This document shows, piece after piece, positions 9,712 to 19,048 of a stretch of DNA of 64,000 bases (its first letter is position 1; each line of letters starts with the position of its first letter). A program made the position numbers and the translations under genes. Source of the DNA: Mytilisepta virgata (Eukaryota > Mollusca > Bivalvia > Mytilida > Mytilidae); assembly GCA_028015205.1 (NCBI GenBank), contig JAPWFG010000021.1, positions 1,736,001 through 1,800,000 on the forward strand, read 5' to 3'. A model generated the notes under the pieces. That model made no database searches. It was given only the letters and a program-made list of their open reading frames with translations, and was not told the DNA's origin.

Positions 9712-11802
9712 TGGTCTTTCCCCTCTGTCAGTACAGATTCCCACAGAGGAGGAGTTCCCTGCACCTCTTCCTCATGTTCCAGTGGGAGGCAGATTAACCC
9801 ATTTCCTAGACCAGACAAATGGGTTCTCTCTGTACTGCGGAGGGGTCTGGAACTTCAGTTTCAAGAGTTCCCACCTTTATCGTCAGTTCCTCTCAGTCTT
9901 TCTTTGACAAGGGATCCTCACAGAAATCTTCTTCTGGAAGAGGAAATTCTTACTCTTCTTCAGAAGGGTGCTATAGAGGAAGTGAGTCTCCCTCTTTCTC
10001 CAGGATTTTATTCCCGTCTGTTTTTAGTTCCGAAAAAGAATGGGAAAATGAGGCCAGTGATAGACCTGTCTGTACTGAACAGACATTTGATTGTCCCTCA
10101 TTTCAAGATGGAAACCAACAGGTCCATCAGGGGCTCCATTCAGCCAGGGATGTGGACTACTTCTTTGGACCTCACAGATGCTTATTTCCATATTCCTATA
10201 GCTCCTTCTTTCCGGAAGTTTCTAAGGTTTGCCTGGAAAGAGAAGGTTTATGCTTTCAAAGCAATGCCTTTTGGCCTGTCTACTGCCCCTCTAGTTTTCA
10301 CCAGAGTGTTTCAGGCAGTGGTCTCTCATCTTCACAGTCAGTCGATCCTAATTCATTCTTATCTGGACGACTCGCTTCTGAAGAACAGCTCGGCTTCTCT
10401 TCTGAAAGTTCATACTCGGCAAACCATCAGTTTGATTCTCAAGTTGGGTTTCCTTATTTCCTGGAAGAAGTCGGAGATTTCCCCCAGTCAGAATTTCATC
10501 TTTTTGGGGGAACATTACAGGACGGATTTGGGCCTAGTTTTTCCTCCAGAGGAGAAAGTTCTAGCTCTAAGTCTTCGGATCAACACTTTTCTTCAAGTGT
10601 CGTCTGTTCCAGCTCGTCAGTTTCTTCAACTGATCGGGTTCCTTATTTCTCTCATGGATGTGGTACCTCTGGGTCGACTTCATATCCGTCCCATTCAGTG
10701 GTATCTGAAGGAATTTTGGCACCCAGTTTCTCAACTCTGGGATGCCTCAATTCCAGTTTTTCCGAGACTATTCCCTCATCTACTTTGGTGGTCTCAGAGG
10801 TGGAACCTGTTAAGAGGTCTACCTCTAGAACCCCCTATTCCTTCTCTGACTCTGTTTACGGATGCATCAATGACAGGTTGGGGGGGATATTTAGAGGGAA
10901 GGACGATCTCGGGTCAGTGGAACTCCTCCCATCTAGGTCTACATATCAATGTGTTAGAGATGACAGCAGTCCTTTTGTCCTTGAGACATTTTCAAGAATG
11001 CATTCAAGGTCAATCTCTACTGATAGCATCAGACAACACCACAGTGGTAGCTTATCTCCAGAATCAAGGGGGAACTCACTCTTTTTCCCTTTATCTTCTG
11101 GCAAAGGAGATTCTCCTCCTCTGCAACAGTCTTCAGACAGTAGTCTCAGTAAGACATGTTCCAGGGGATCAGAACATTTTGGCGGATGCTCTCTCGCGCA
11201 ACTGTGTCCCAGTGAACACAGAATGGGAATTGCATCCCTCCGTTTTTCAGGCGATAGTGTCGAGGTGGGATCGCCCTCTGATAGACTTGTTCGCAACCAG
11301 TCTGAACTGCAAACTGGAGACTTTTGTTTCCCCTGTTCCAGATCAGAAGGCATGGGCGGTAGATGCACTGAGCATATCATGGAAAGGGATGTTCAATTAC
11401 ATCTTCCCCCCTTTTCGTCTCCTCACTCAAATTCTGTTCAAGATTCGTCAAGATGCTTGCAAGACCATTCTTATAGCTCCTGCTTGGCCAAGACAGTCTT
11501 GGTTTCCAGAGCTTCTTCTACTGTCTTGCGCAAGACCTCTTCTTCTTCCTTTAAGAAAAGATCTTCTCTCTCAATTCAAAGGAAGGAAAGTGCATCAGAA
11601 TCTCGAAAAGCTTCATCTTCACGCTTGGTTACTGTCAGGAGATCCATTAGTCAGAAAGGATTTTCTGAAAGAGCAACCAATCGCATGTGCAGATCAGTTA
11701 GACAGTCAACAGGTCTTGTCTATGACTCCAAATGGTCAATCTTCTCTTCTTGGTGTGTGTCAGAACAGATTGATCCTCTCAGAATCTCTGTTCAGCAGTT
11801 AG
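9712..11802 (+). CDS. DIRS reverse transcriptase / RNase H
   Basis: Open frame running directly on from the ORF1 stop; the first ATG is at 9904 (632 residues from there). RT motifs, numbered from that ATG: PKKNGKMRPVIDLSVLN (43-59), catalytic SLDLTDAYFHIP (87-98), MPFGLSTAP (121-129) and the active-site box YLDD (153-156). RNase H follows: TLFTDAS with D320, E352 in NVLEMTA, D377 in IASDNTT, and D428 in RHVPGDQNILADALSRN; the full D-E-D-D set is present. After it comes the DIRS-typical IDLFAT...YIFPP...LIAPAWPRQSWF region (about 460-515). RT-type sequence (VLRRGLELQFQEFPPL) already appears before 9904, so translation probably starts upstream, by readthrough of TGA or another route. No methyltransferase domain seen. 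The same strand is also open in the recombinase frame. Confidence 0.95.
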   Translation, partial: WSFPSVSTDSHRGGVPCTSSSCSSGRQINPFPRPDKWVLSVLRRGLELQFQEFPPLSSVPLSLSLTRDPHRNLLLEEEILTLLQKGAIEEVSLPLSPGFYSRLFLVPKKNGKMRPVIDLSVLNRHLIVPHFKMETNRSIRGSIQPGMWTTSLDLTDAYFHIPIAPSFRKFLRFAWKEKVYAFKAMPFGLSTAPLVFTRVFQAVVSHLHSQSILIHSYLDDSLLKNSSASLLKVHTRQTISLILKLGFLISWKKSEISPSQNFIFLGEHYRTDLGLVFPPEEKVLALSLRINTFLQVSSVPARQFLQLIGFLISLMDVVPLGRLHIRPIQWYLKEFWHPVSQLWDASIPVFPRLFPHLLWWSQRWNLLRGLPLEPPIPSLTLFTDASMTGWGGYLEGRTISGQWNSSHLGLHINVLEMTAVLLSLRHFQECIQGQSLLIASDNTTVVAYLQNQGGTHSFSLYLLAKEILLLCNSLQTVVSVRHVPGDQNILADALSRNCVPVNTEWELHPSVFQAIVSRWDRPLIDLFATSLNCKLETFVSPVPDQKAWAVDALSISWKGMFNYIFPPFRLLTQILFKIRQDACKTILIAPAWPRQSWFPELLLLSCARPLLLPLRKDLLSQFKGRKVHQNLEKLHLHAWLLSGDPLVRKDFLKEQPIACADQLDSQQVLSMTPNGQSSLLGVCQNRLILSESLFSS

Positions 11803-12692
11803 CAGATTTCTTCGTGTTCCTTTTTGAAGAGAAAAATTATTCTCCTTCCACTATAAAGGGATATAGATCTGCCATTGCTCGGACTATACACCTTTCTGGA
11901 GGTCCTGATTTCGGTCAAGATGAGTTTTTATCTATGTTGATTAAAAACTTTTCTATTGAACGTCCAAGACAAAGGCGCCTTGTTCCTTCTTGGGATTTGG
12001 GTTTAGTTCTCAAGTCGTTACAGTTGTCTCCTTACGTTCCTTTGGACAGCATTTCTTTGAAGTTTTTGTCATATAAATGCTGTTTTTTATTGGCTTTGCC
12101 TACGGGTCGGAGAAGAAGTGAACTCCATGCTCTCTCTATTTCCGACTCTTGTCTTCGCTTTTCAGCCGACAAGTCCTCAGTTACTCTTTTAACTGATCCA
12201 GCTTTTTTAGCTAAAAATCAGTTGAGCGATAAGGGTTCTGGCTTGATCGTAGTGCCTGCTCTTCCTTCTCAGTTTTCCAGAAGTCTTTGTCCCGTTCATA
12301 TACTGGAGGTTTATTTGAAACGCTCTTCTAGTATTAGGGACAAAGATTCCCTTAGACTGTTTGTGCCTATCAAAAAAGGACAAAAAGACATCTCAGCTAA
12401 ATCTGTTTCTAGTTGGGTGTGTAATACTGTCCTTCAGGCTTACAAATCTGAAGGTATTCCCTTAAGGAAAGATCAGGTTAAAGCTCATGAAGTTAGGGCT
12501 GTTGCCTCTTCCTGGAGTATTTTCAATTCTGCCTCTTTATCAGAGATCTTGTCAGCAGGTTTCTGGAGGTCTGAAAATACTTTTTTCTATCATTACCTTC
12601 GGTCTATGCAACAGCATTCTGATAACCTCTATGCCTTGGGGCCTCTAGTTTCGGCGCAAAAAGTTGTTTTCCCTCCTGTGGATTCCCAGTAG
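9819..12692 (+). CDS. DIRS tyrosine recombinase (with long overlapping upstream frame)
   Basis: The frame is open for 957 codons. The recombinase proper is the last third, from about ATG 11685 (335 residues). Numbered from there: SAM-like helical domain (about 15-95, DFFVFLFEEKNYSPSTIKGYRSA), then the catalytic domain with Arg in PTGRRRSEL (R143), H268 and R271 in KAHEVRA, and the nucleophile tyrosine in FFYHYLR (Y302 or Y304). The R-H-R-Y set appears complete. It would integrate the circular DNA copy. The upstream 622 codons overlap RT/RNase H in another frame and translate to serine-rich, low-complexity sequence; this may be shadow or a genuine dual-coding N-terminus, as overlapping DIRS frames are known. 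The stop at 12692 lies about 32 nt before the internal complementary region. Confidence 0.9.
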   Translation: MGSLCTAEGSGTSVSRVPTFIVSSSQSFFDKGSSQKSSSGRGNSYSSSEGCYRGSESPSFSRILFPSVFSSEKEWENEASDRPVCTEQTFDCPSFQDGNQQVHQGLHSARDVDYFFGPHRCLFPYSYSSFFPEVSKVCLEREGLCFQSNAFWPVYCPSSFHQSVSGSGLSSSQSVDPNSFLSGRLASEEQLGFSSESSYSANHQFDSQVGFPYFLEEVGDFPQSEFHLFGGTLQDGFGPSFSSRGESSSSKSSDQHFSSSVVCSSSSVSSTDRVPYFSHGCGTSGSTSYPSHSVVSEGILAPSFSTLGCLNSSFSETIPSSTLVVSEVEPVKRSTSRTPYSFSDSVYGCINDRLGGIFRGKDDLGSVELLPSRSTYQCVRDDSSPFVLETFSRMHSRSISTDSIRQHHSGSLSPESRGNSLFFPLSSGKGDSPPLQQSSDSSLSKTCSRGSEHFGGCSLAQLCPSEHRMGIASLRFSGDSVEVGSPSDRLVRNQSELQTGDFCFPCSRSEGMGGRCTEHIMERDVQLHLPPFSSPHSNSVQDSSRCLQDHSYSSCLAKTVLVSRASSTVLRKTSSSSFKKRSSLSIQRKESASESRKASSSRLVTVRRSISQKGFSERATNRMCRSVRQSTGLVYDSKWSIFSSWCVSEQIDPLRISVQQLADFFVFLFEEKNYSPSTIKGYRSAIARTIHLSGGPDFGQDEFLSMLIKNFSIERPRQRRLVPSWDLGLVLKSLQLSPYVPLDSISLKFLSYKCCFLLALPTGRRRSELHALSISDSCLRFSADKSSVTLLTDPAFLAKNQLSDKGSGLIVVPALPSQFSRSLCPVHILEVYLKRSSSIRDKDSLRLFVPIKKGQKDISAKSVSSWVCNTVLQAYKSEGIPLRKDQVKAHEVRAVASSWSIFNSASLSEILSAGFWRSENTFFYHYLRSMQQHSDNLYALGPLVSAQKVVFPPVDSQ

Positions 12693-12723
12693 TCTGTAGG
12701 GGGATTCAGCGCTTCGTCACATT

Positions 12724-12825
12724 CTGTTATCTAAATTTGTGATGGTAACGTATTTATTTCTATAAAAATGTAAATTTTAGAATTAAATTTTAGTTTTGTT
12801 AAATAAATACTTACCATCACAAATG
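12724..12825 (+). repeat. DIRS internal complementary region
   Basis: First 44 nt (12724-12767) are the exact reverse complement of the element's left end 7724-7767. The following stretch (12768 to about 12825) is the reverse complement of the right end up to 13036. The junction therefore records the element's circularised ends, the template DIRS elements use to complete their termini. Confidence 0.95.
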
Positions 12826-12881
12826 TGAGGTCCCTCCCACCTCCCCTTCATCCCCCCTTTTTTGGTCTGCTTGTTTGGATT

Positions 12882-13036
12882 AAAAAAGATGTAGATTTGG
12901 CGCGCAGGTGCGTCAGAGGTTATCAGTTTTCTTTTGTCTGGTTTCCGGTTCATGTAAGCCGCTTGTACCTGTTATCTAAATTTGTGATGGTAAGTATTTA
13001 TTTAACAAAACTAAAATTTAATTCTAAAATTTACAT
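12882..13036 (+). repeat. DIRS right inverted terminal repeat and outer extension
   Basis: 12882-13003 mirrors the left repeat. 13004-13036 (TTAACAAAAC...AATTTACAT) is the right-end-specific extension, also present in reverse complement in the internal complementary region. Confidence 0.93.
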
Positions 13037-14598
13037 ATTCATCCACCCCCCTTTTTTTTCTATTTTTAGAAACAGCAGCCATGTCAGTTGGAAGTCGGGG
13101 ATGCCAGATATAAATTTGGAAAGGGGCCATCCAAGGACCATTCCACCAAAGTTTGGTTCAAATTGGCTCAGTTGTTTCAGGGAAGTTGACGAAAAAGTAA
13201 AATTCCCATAGGCTAAATGTTTAAGTAAGTCCAGCCATAGAGGCCATGTTGGATGGCGTTCAGGGAAATCAAACACAGATTTTATAAGGGGCCACCCAAG
13301 GACCATTCCACCAAAGTTTGGTTCAAACTGGCCGAATGGTCTCAGACAAGATAACGAAAATGTTAAAATTCCCATAGGGTCCAAGGTTAAACTATGTCCA
13401 ACCATGGCAGCCATATTGGATGGCGCCCCTGAAAACCAAACACACATTTTAAAGGGGACCATCCAAGGACCATTCCACTTAAGTTTGGTTTAAATTGGTT
13501 TAGTGGTTTCAGAGGAGTTGATGGAAAATTAAAATTCGCATAGGCTCAATGTTAAACTAAGTCCAGCCATGGCGGCCATGTTGGATGGCGTTCGGGGAAA
13601 CTGAACACAGATTTTAAAAGGGGCTACCCAAGGACCATTCCACCAAAGTTTGGTTCAAATTGGCCTAATCGTCTCAGAGAAGATAACGAAAATGTTAAAA
13701 TTCCCATAGCGTCCAAGGTTAAACTATGTCCAACCATGGCAGCCATATTGGATGGCACCTGGGAAAACCGAACATAATTTTTAAAGGGGACCATCCAAGG
13801 ACCATTCCACTTAAGTTTGGTTCAAATTGGTTCAGTGGTTTCAGAGGAGTTGACAAAAAAGTAAAATTCCCATAGGCTCAATGTTAAACTAAGTCCAGCC
13901 ATGGCAGCCATGTTGGATGGTGTTCGGGGAAACTGAACATACATTTTAAAAGGGGCCACCCAAGGACCATTCCACCAAACTTTTGTTCAAATTGGCCTAA
14001 TGGTCTCAGAGAAGATAACGAAAATGTTAAAATTCCCATAGGGTCCAAGGTTAAACTATGTCCGACCATGGCAGCCATATTGGATACCGCCCGGGAAAAC
14101 CGAACACAGTTTTTAAAGTTGACCATCCAAGGACCATTCCACTTAAGTTTGGTTTAAATTGGTTCAGTGGTTTCAGAGGAGTTGACGAAAAAGTAAAATT
14201 TCCATAGGCTCAATGTTAAACTAAGTCCAGCCATGGCGGCCATGTTGGATGGCGTTCGGGGAAACCGAACATATATTTTAAAAGGGGCCACCCAAGGACC
14301 ATTCCACTAAAGTTTGGTTTAAATTGGCCTATTGGTCTGAGAGAAGATAACGAAAATGTTAAAATTCCCATAGGGTCCAAGGTTAAACTATGTGCGACCC
14401 TGGCAGCCATATTGGATGGCGCCCGGGAAAACCGAACACAATTTTTAAAGGGGACCATCCAAGGACCATTCCACATAAGTTTGGTTTAAATTGGTTCAGT
14501 GGTTTCAGAGGAGTTGATAAAAATGTGAAAAGTTTACGACGACGACGGACGCAAAGTGATGAGAAAAGCTCACATGGCCTTTTAGGCCAGGTGAGCTA
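13037..14598 (+). mobile_element. Helentron/Pearl-like tandem-unit element, 3' part
   Basis: Continuation of the element broken at 7723: 'TTTTTAGAAACAGCAGCCATG', then nine units of about 166 bp with 'ACCATTCCAC(CAAAG/TTAAG)TTTGGTT' near 13136, 13306, 13470, 13635, 13800, 13966, 14131, 14298 and 14464. From 13306 two unit types alternate (CAAAG with GGGGCC, TTAAG with GGGGACC), a roughly 332-bp dimer. It ends GACGGACGCAAAGTGATG, then an 11-bp-stem hairpin CTCACATGGCC/GGCCAGGTGAG, then CTAA. The many minus-strand reading frames of 80-143 codons are repeat translations, not genes. Confidence 0.75.
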
Positions 14599-15620
14599 AA
14601 AACTGTATCACAGGCCCTATCACCCCTCGAACAATATCATCCCTTGGACCATCATCTCCTGACATTATAAGATATACAATAGCAAAGGGATCTAATTATT
14701 AACGTTATAATAATGTATAGGTTTCAGATGTTTATCTTTAAACTACTTTTTAAAGAACGTCTCTTTATACTGAAAATGCAACTGCCCTAAATCCCTTTAC
14801 TATCACCTTACCCTATAAATAACTGATCTGAAATCAACAGACAGCCTTCATACTATACAAATAAATACAACTGAAAACAATTTCAGATAAACTTGTATAC
14901 CACATATCCTTATATTTTCATATTTACATACCAACCAGACAAACATGTTTGTTACATAGGTAGAATTTAGTGCTTGTTAAGTACATATATCAATGAACAG
15001 ATGTATAGAATCAATACTACCATGTGATTTGTATTGTAGGATTTTATACAAAACATTAATGAACATGTACTTTGTCAAATATCTATTGAATTAATTTTAC
15101 TTTTTTCTTAAATGCATCATATGAACATCGCTAATAATTGTATAAGTTTGTGGTTAAGAAATCTTTTTTTCTGTCATATTACTTGATAAGAAATTACACA
15201 TGCACTTTTTTCCTTTTCTGATCAAAGAACTTGAGGGCGTATTCTGTCATATCCTGTTTCATAACAATATTTCAGCATGTAAACATTGAAAATAGATGCT
15301 TGAGTGATATTTTATCACTTCTTTATTATAAATGTTACACTGAGGACATTTATGTTTTCTGACAGTCAATGTTTTATTTTTATGTCAGTGACATCACAAA
15401 ACTTATAATGACAAATGTTCATTAAAATGATGGTGTCCTACAATTGTCCTTCATGCTGGACAATGTCACATCAAAGTTTGGTCATTGGTTATTTAAAAAT
15501 AATATGAATATTTACAATGGACAATGAAATTTTATATTTACAACTAAGCTTTTCTTTAGTCATGATTTCCAGGATCTTTCATAGTCCATGGATTATTTAA
15601 TAAATATTTGTAGATAGAAT
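14599..15620 (-). other. TRPM intron 7, plain stretch
   Basis: AT-rich intronic sequence between the tandem-unit element and the 64-bp array. No coding block or obvious repeat seen. Confidence 0.6.
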
Positions 15621-15621
15621 A

Positions 15622-15887
15622 GGCCTACTCTTCCCTTTCAATACTATAAGACCATTATAATATCTCTGTAGGATTATGATGGGCCAGAATGGTCTTCCCT
15701 TTCACTACTATATAAGACCATTATAATATCTCTGTAGGATTATGATGGGCCAGAATGGTCTTCCCTTTCACTACTATAAGACCATTATAATATCTCCGTA
15801 GGATTATGATGGGCCAGAATGATCTTCCCTTTCACTACTATAAGACCATTATAATATCTCTGTGGGATTATGATGGGCCAGAATGGA
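15622..15887. repeat. 64-bp tandem repeat, four copies
   Basis: Units contain 'CTATAAGACCATTATAATATCTC' type sequence followed by 'GGATTATGATGGGCCAGAATGG'. GGGCCAG recurs at 15681, 15747, 15811 and 15875; one 66-bp unit carries an extra TA. Copies are nearly identical. Confidence 0.88.
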
Positions 15888-16452
15888 AAGAAAACCTTTG
15901 CTACATGATACAAACTCAATGTTTTGTCACGAAAAGAGATAATTAATTTGTTAAAAGGTTTCAAACTAATTAGAACCCAAACAAAAACAATGGCAATATT
16001 GATAGCTGATGTCAAACAAGATTTCTATGGTGGACAGTCTTATATGACTTTATACTATTGTTTTCATCTTGTGATGTTAATGCTTTTTGACATGGCTGTC
16101 ACCAGCTACTAATACTTCTCTGTTTCTGTTTTGATTCTAAAGATTTTTCATGCAACAAGAGGGAGTCAACAACCTTGTGATTCCTTAAGTTAGAAAAATT
16201 TCTATCCTAGAAAAAGTATCATAGAAAAATCATACTTCAAAACTTACCAATTATATGAGAATATTACAAACAGATATAAAGCTTTTTTTCACCTGAAACT
16301 TGATTACAAACTATTTCACTAATAGGTTGGGTTCTATAGAAATCTCCATAAAAATATTTCTGAATTGTCGGAGAAATTAAGAGTATTTACACCATCCTAA
16401 TTAATTTTCATGTAAACGATAGAATTTTGTTGTAACAATACAGCCTTCTTAC

Positions 16453-16636
16453 CCATCTTCTAATGTATATTTATGTGTAAATGCAAGTAAATCAGCAGCT
16501 CTACCACTACCATCACAGACAACCACGGGTACAGGGGGTGTGTCTGTAACATATTCTAACACCGATCGTATCGTATTGGCTCCTCCTTCTAACACCACAC
16601 ATATCACTGGAACACCTCGGCCTTTTACACCACTTG
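16453..16636 (-). CDS. TRPM: TRPM-like coding exon 7
   Basis: 184 nt between TTCTTGCAG and GATGG|GTAAGA. It encodes [37 protein letters not shown] and [20 protein letters not shown]. The VLEGG.NTI and [15 protein letters not shown] motifs are the best conserved part of the TRPM SLOG domain. The 10-kb intron after this exon contains the DIRS element. Confidence 0.97.
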
Positions 16637-17414
16637 CTGCAAGAATAATAGATAAAATGAATATAATCCATTTATCTCACCAAAATTAGTTAAATCAGCC
16701 ACTTTAATTGTATGTAATATTATTTCTTACTATTCGTAGGTAAACTGTGAACACACAGCTCTGATCCAGGATGAAAATTTCAGGAATTAAATTGACACCA
16801 TTTGGTTTGATGATATGGGGACTAACATGGCTTTCCCATGTTAAGGGAGAGAAAAATTCCCCTAAGAAAAGTTGACCAAAATGTCACTTAAGTAGCCCCT
16901 TTCACACCCGACAAGTGGAGAGATATTATTACAAGATTGTATAATCCTACCACTATGTGTAAAAGCATAATTTAGGAAAAATTTGCTACTATTAGATACC
17001 AAATTCTAGTAAAAATACAACCTAAGAAAACAATAAATGGTTCGAAACTATTATTGACTTTTTTACAGCTATATTGTTTAAAATTACCATAAATGATATT
17101 GATGACCAATACCCGTCATCCATATCATAATTATTACATAATATGTCAATATTCCTCTGCAGAATAATTATCCTTAGACAAATTAAAACAAAATATCAAA
17201 AGAAAAATCACACTTTGAAGTAGTTTTGTTTTGAAACCAATATCAACAAGATGCTTAAAATAACCATGTTCCTATAAAAATATATTTTCCTAGAAAATAG
17301 GCAATTAATGTAATTGCAAATTAAGGAGTGGAGTGACAGGGAATTTCTTTAATTCCATAATTTGTGTTTAAACCAATTTAGAATTTCTTTCTTTGACTGT
17401 ACAATGCGCAATCC

Positions 17415-17960
17415 CAATATATACATCCTTGATTTGAGCTTATTAGACAACTTTTTATGTTTGTCAGCTTTATATACATCCTTGATTTCAGCTTATCGTG
17501 TTTTTCACCTTTATATACATATATATATATATACATCCTTGTTTTGAGCTTATTAGACAACTTTTTATGTTTGTCAGCTTTATATACATCCTTGATTTCA
17601 GCTTATCGTGTTAGTCAGCTTTATATACATATATATATATACATCCTTGTTTTGACCTTATTAGACAACTTTTTATGTTTGTCAGCTTTATATACATCCT
17701 TGATTTGACTTTATCGTGTTTGTCAGCTTTATATAAATCCTTGATTTCAGCTTATCATGTTTGTCAGCTTTATATACATATATATATATATACATCCTTG
17801 TTTTGACCTTATTAGACAACTTTTCATGTTTGTCAGCTTTATATACATCCTTGATTTGACCTTATCGTGTTTGTCAGCTTTATATATACATCCTTGATTT
17901 GACCTTATCGTGTTTGTCAGCTTTATATACATCCTTGATTTCAGCTTATTAGACAACTAA
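17415..17960. repeat. AT-rich composite tandem array (about 44-bp units with AT microsatellites)
   Basis: Repeats of 'TATACATCCTTGATTTGA' + 'CCTTATCGTGTTTGTCAGCTTTA' about 44 bp apart. Some units instead read TTATTAGACAACTTTT. (AT)n runs expand at about 17520, 17630 and 17780. The TTATTAGACAAC variant recurs at about 110-bp and then about 150-bp spacing, so a higher-order pattern is present. Small open frames on both strands are by-products. It lies in intron 6. Confidence 0.85.
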
Positions 17961-18661
17961 GGAAATTCTAACAATATAACTAATTGTCCTGTTAAATAAC
18001 AGAAATATTCATAATTGTATGACAGTATTACATGATACAAAGCCATTTTATTGATGATCAAAACAAAATTTATGAAAATCCTGCTGCACAAAATTTACAT
18101 ATTTGGCCTTAATAAGATGTAAAGTATAATTTACTTGATCGTTCCCCATGCAATTAGTGCACAAGTTCCCTAGTTCCTTGCTAACTGATGTAGAATGACC
18201 AGTCGTAACTTGACCTATCTCTGGAATTGTGTTAGTGTTGGTTGATTTTGTGACCATATTGAGTGGGAAAAGAGTTGTATATGCAAAGCTTTTATTCTAA
18301 TATGGTGTGCTGCTTTACTTGGCAAATAAAGACGTATAAAAATTTCCGAACTATTATGGGTTGTACGTGCCTAATGTCATAGTTAAAATTACAATGCCTT
18401 TCTTTTGAATCTCACCTTTTGAGAGACTTCAGAACGGGGAAATGCTACAATTGTTTGGTTAAAATCAAATACAAAGTAAGTTTTATTGCTTGGGATAAAT
18501 TTTGCTCAAATAATGTTACCAATATTAAAATCTCCAATGGATATATGGCTGCCACGAATTATTTCTTTATTGTATGTTTTTTTTATGTATATGAAGTTTA
18601 AATATCAAATATGTTCAGATTCAACTGAATAACTTAAGTCAAAATCCATCAGCAGATTCAT

Positions 18662-19048
18662 CTGATAAAAATACAATACATAGTCATTGTCGGAAAATTT
18701 GTTTGGGCGAGCTTTAGAAACATGGGAAAGGCCGAGCTTTAGCGAGCCTTTTTCCGTGTTTCGCAGCGAGCCTAAATAAATTTTATATTTTCCAACAATG
18801 ACTTTGTATTGTCTTTATCCTGCAATCCCCTTTAGATGCGTAAGATGCCTTAAAATTATGTTTGAAGTTGAAATCCAAGTGCCTTGAAATCGCAGAAAAC
18901 GCAACGGCGTCATCAGGTACATTCAGACCGCATCTCGCACTCTTCATGTAAACAAGTAACAGTATACTTTATTAGGTCATTGACCTCATACAACTAAAGT
19001 ATATTCTACCCCTGTTATTAGACAGGAAAAGGTTGATTGCAGGATAAA
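18662..19048. mobile_element. Hairpin plus MITE composite, copy 1
   Basis: An imperfect fold-back: left arm ATACATAGTCATTGTCGGAAAA (18675 on) pairs with TTTTCCAACAATGACTTTGTAT. Next to it a segment runs between TTATCCTGCAATC (about 18817) and its inverted form GATTGCAGGATAA (ending about 19048). A diverged second copy lies at 54958-55340, which shows that the whole unit moves as one family. Confidence 0.65.

Larger units (their letters stand above)
7724..13036 (+). mobile_element. Complete DIRS-type tyrosine-recombinase retrotransposon
   Basis: A 5313-bp element with the full DIRS layout: left inverted repeat, ORF1, RT/RNase H, overlapping tyrosine recombinase, internal complementary region, right inverted repeat. 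The ends are fixed by the internal complementary region, where reverse complements of the outer left end (to TTTTATAG...) and outer right end (...AATTTACAT) meet at 12767/12768. All frames are open and the terminal repeats are almost identical, so the insertion looks recent and possibly competent. DIRS elements replicate through a circular DNA copy integrated by the recombinase, and no target duplication is seen. It lies antisense to TRPM in intron 7, inside an older tandem-unit element. Confidence 0.95.

Noticed and set aside
9436..9818. Minus-strand frames over the ORF1 end
   Set aside because: Shadows of ORF1's basic tail; no independent support.
10946..11380. 144-codon reading frame antisense to RT/RNase H
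   Set aside because: Shadow of the DIRS coding region; no motifs.
13031..14476. Minus-strand reading frames of 80-143 codons with recurring FSLSSLRP/GGMVLGWPL phrases
   Set aside because: They fall wholly within the 166-bp tandem array and repeat with its period; translations of a repeat, not a protein family.
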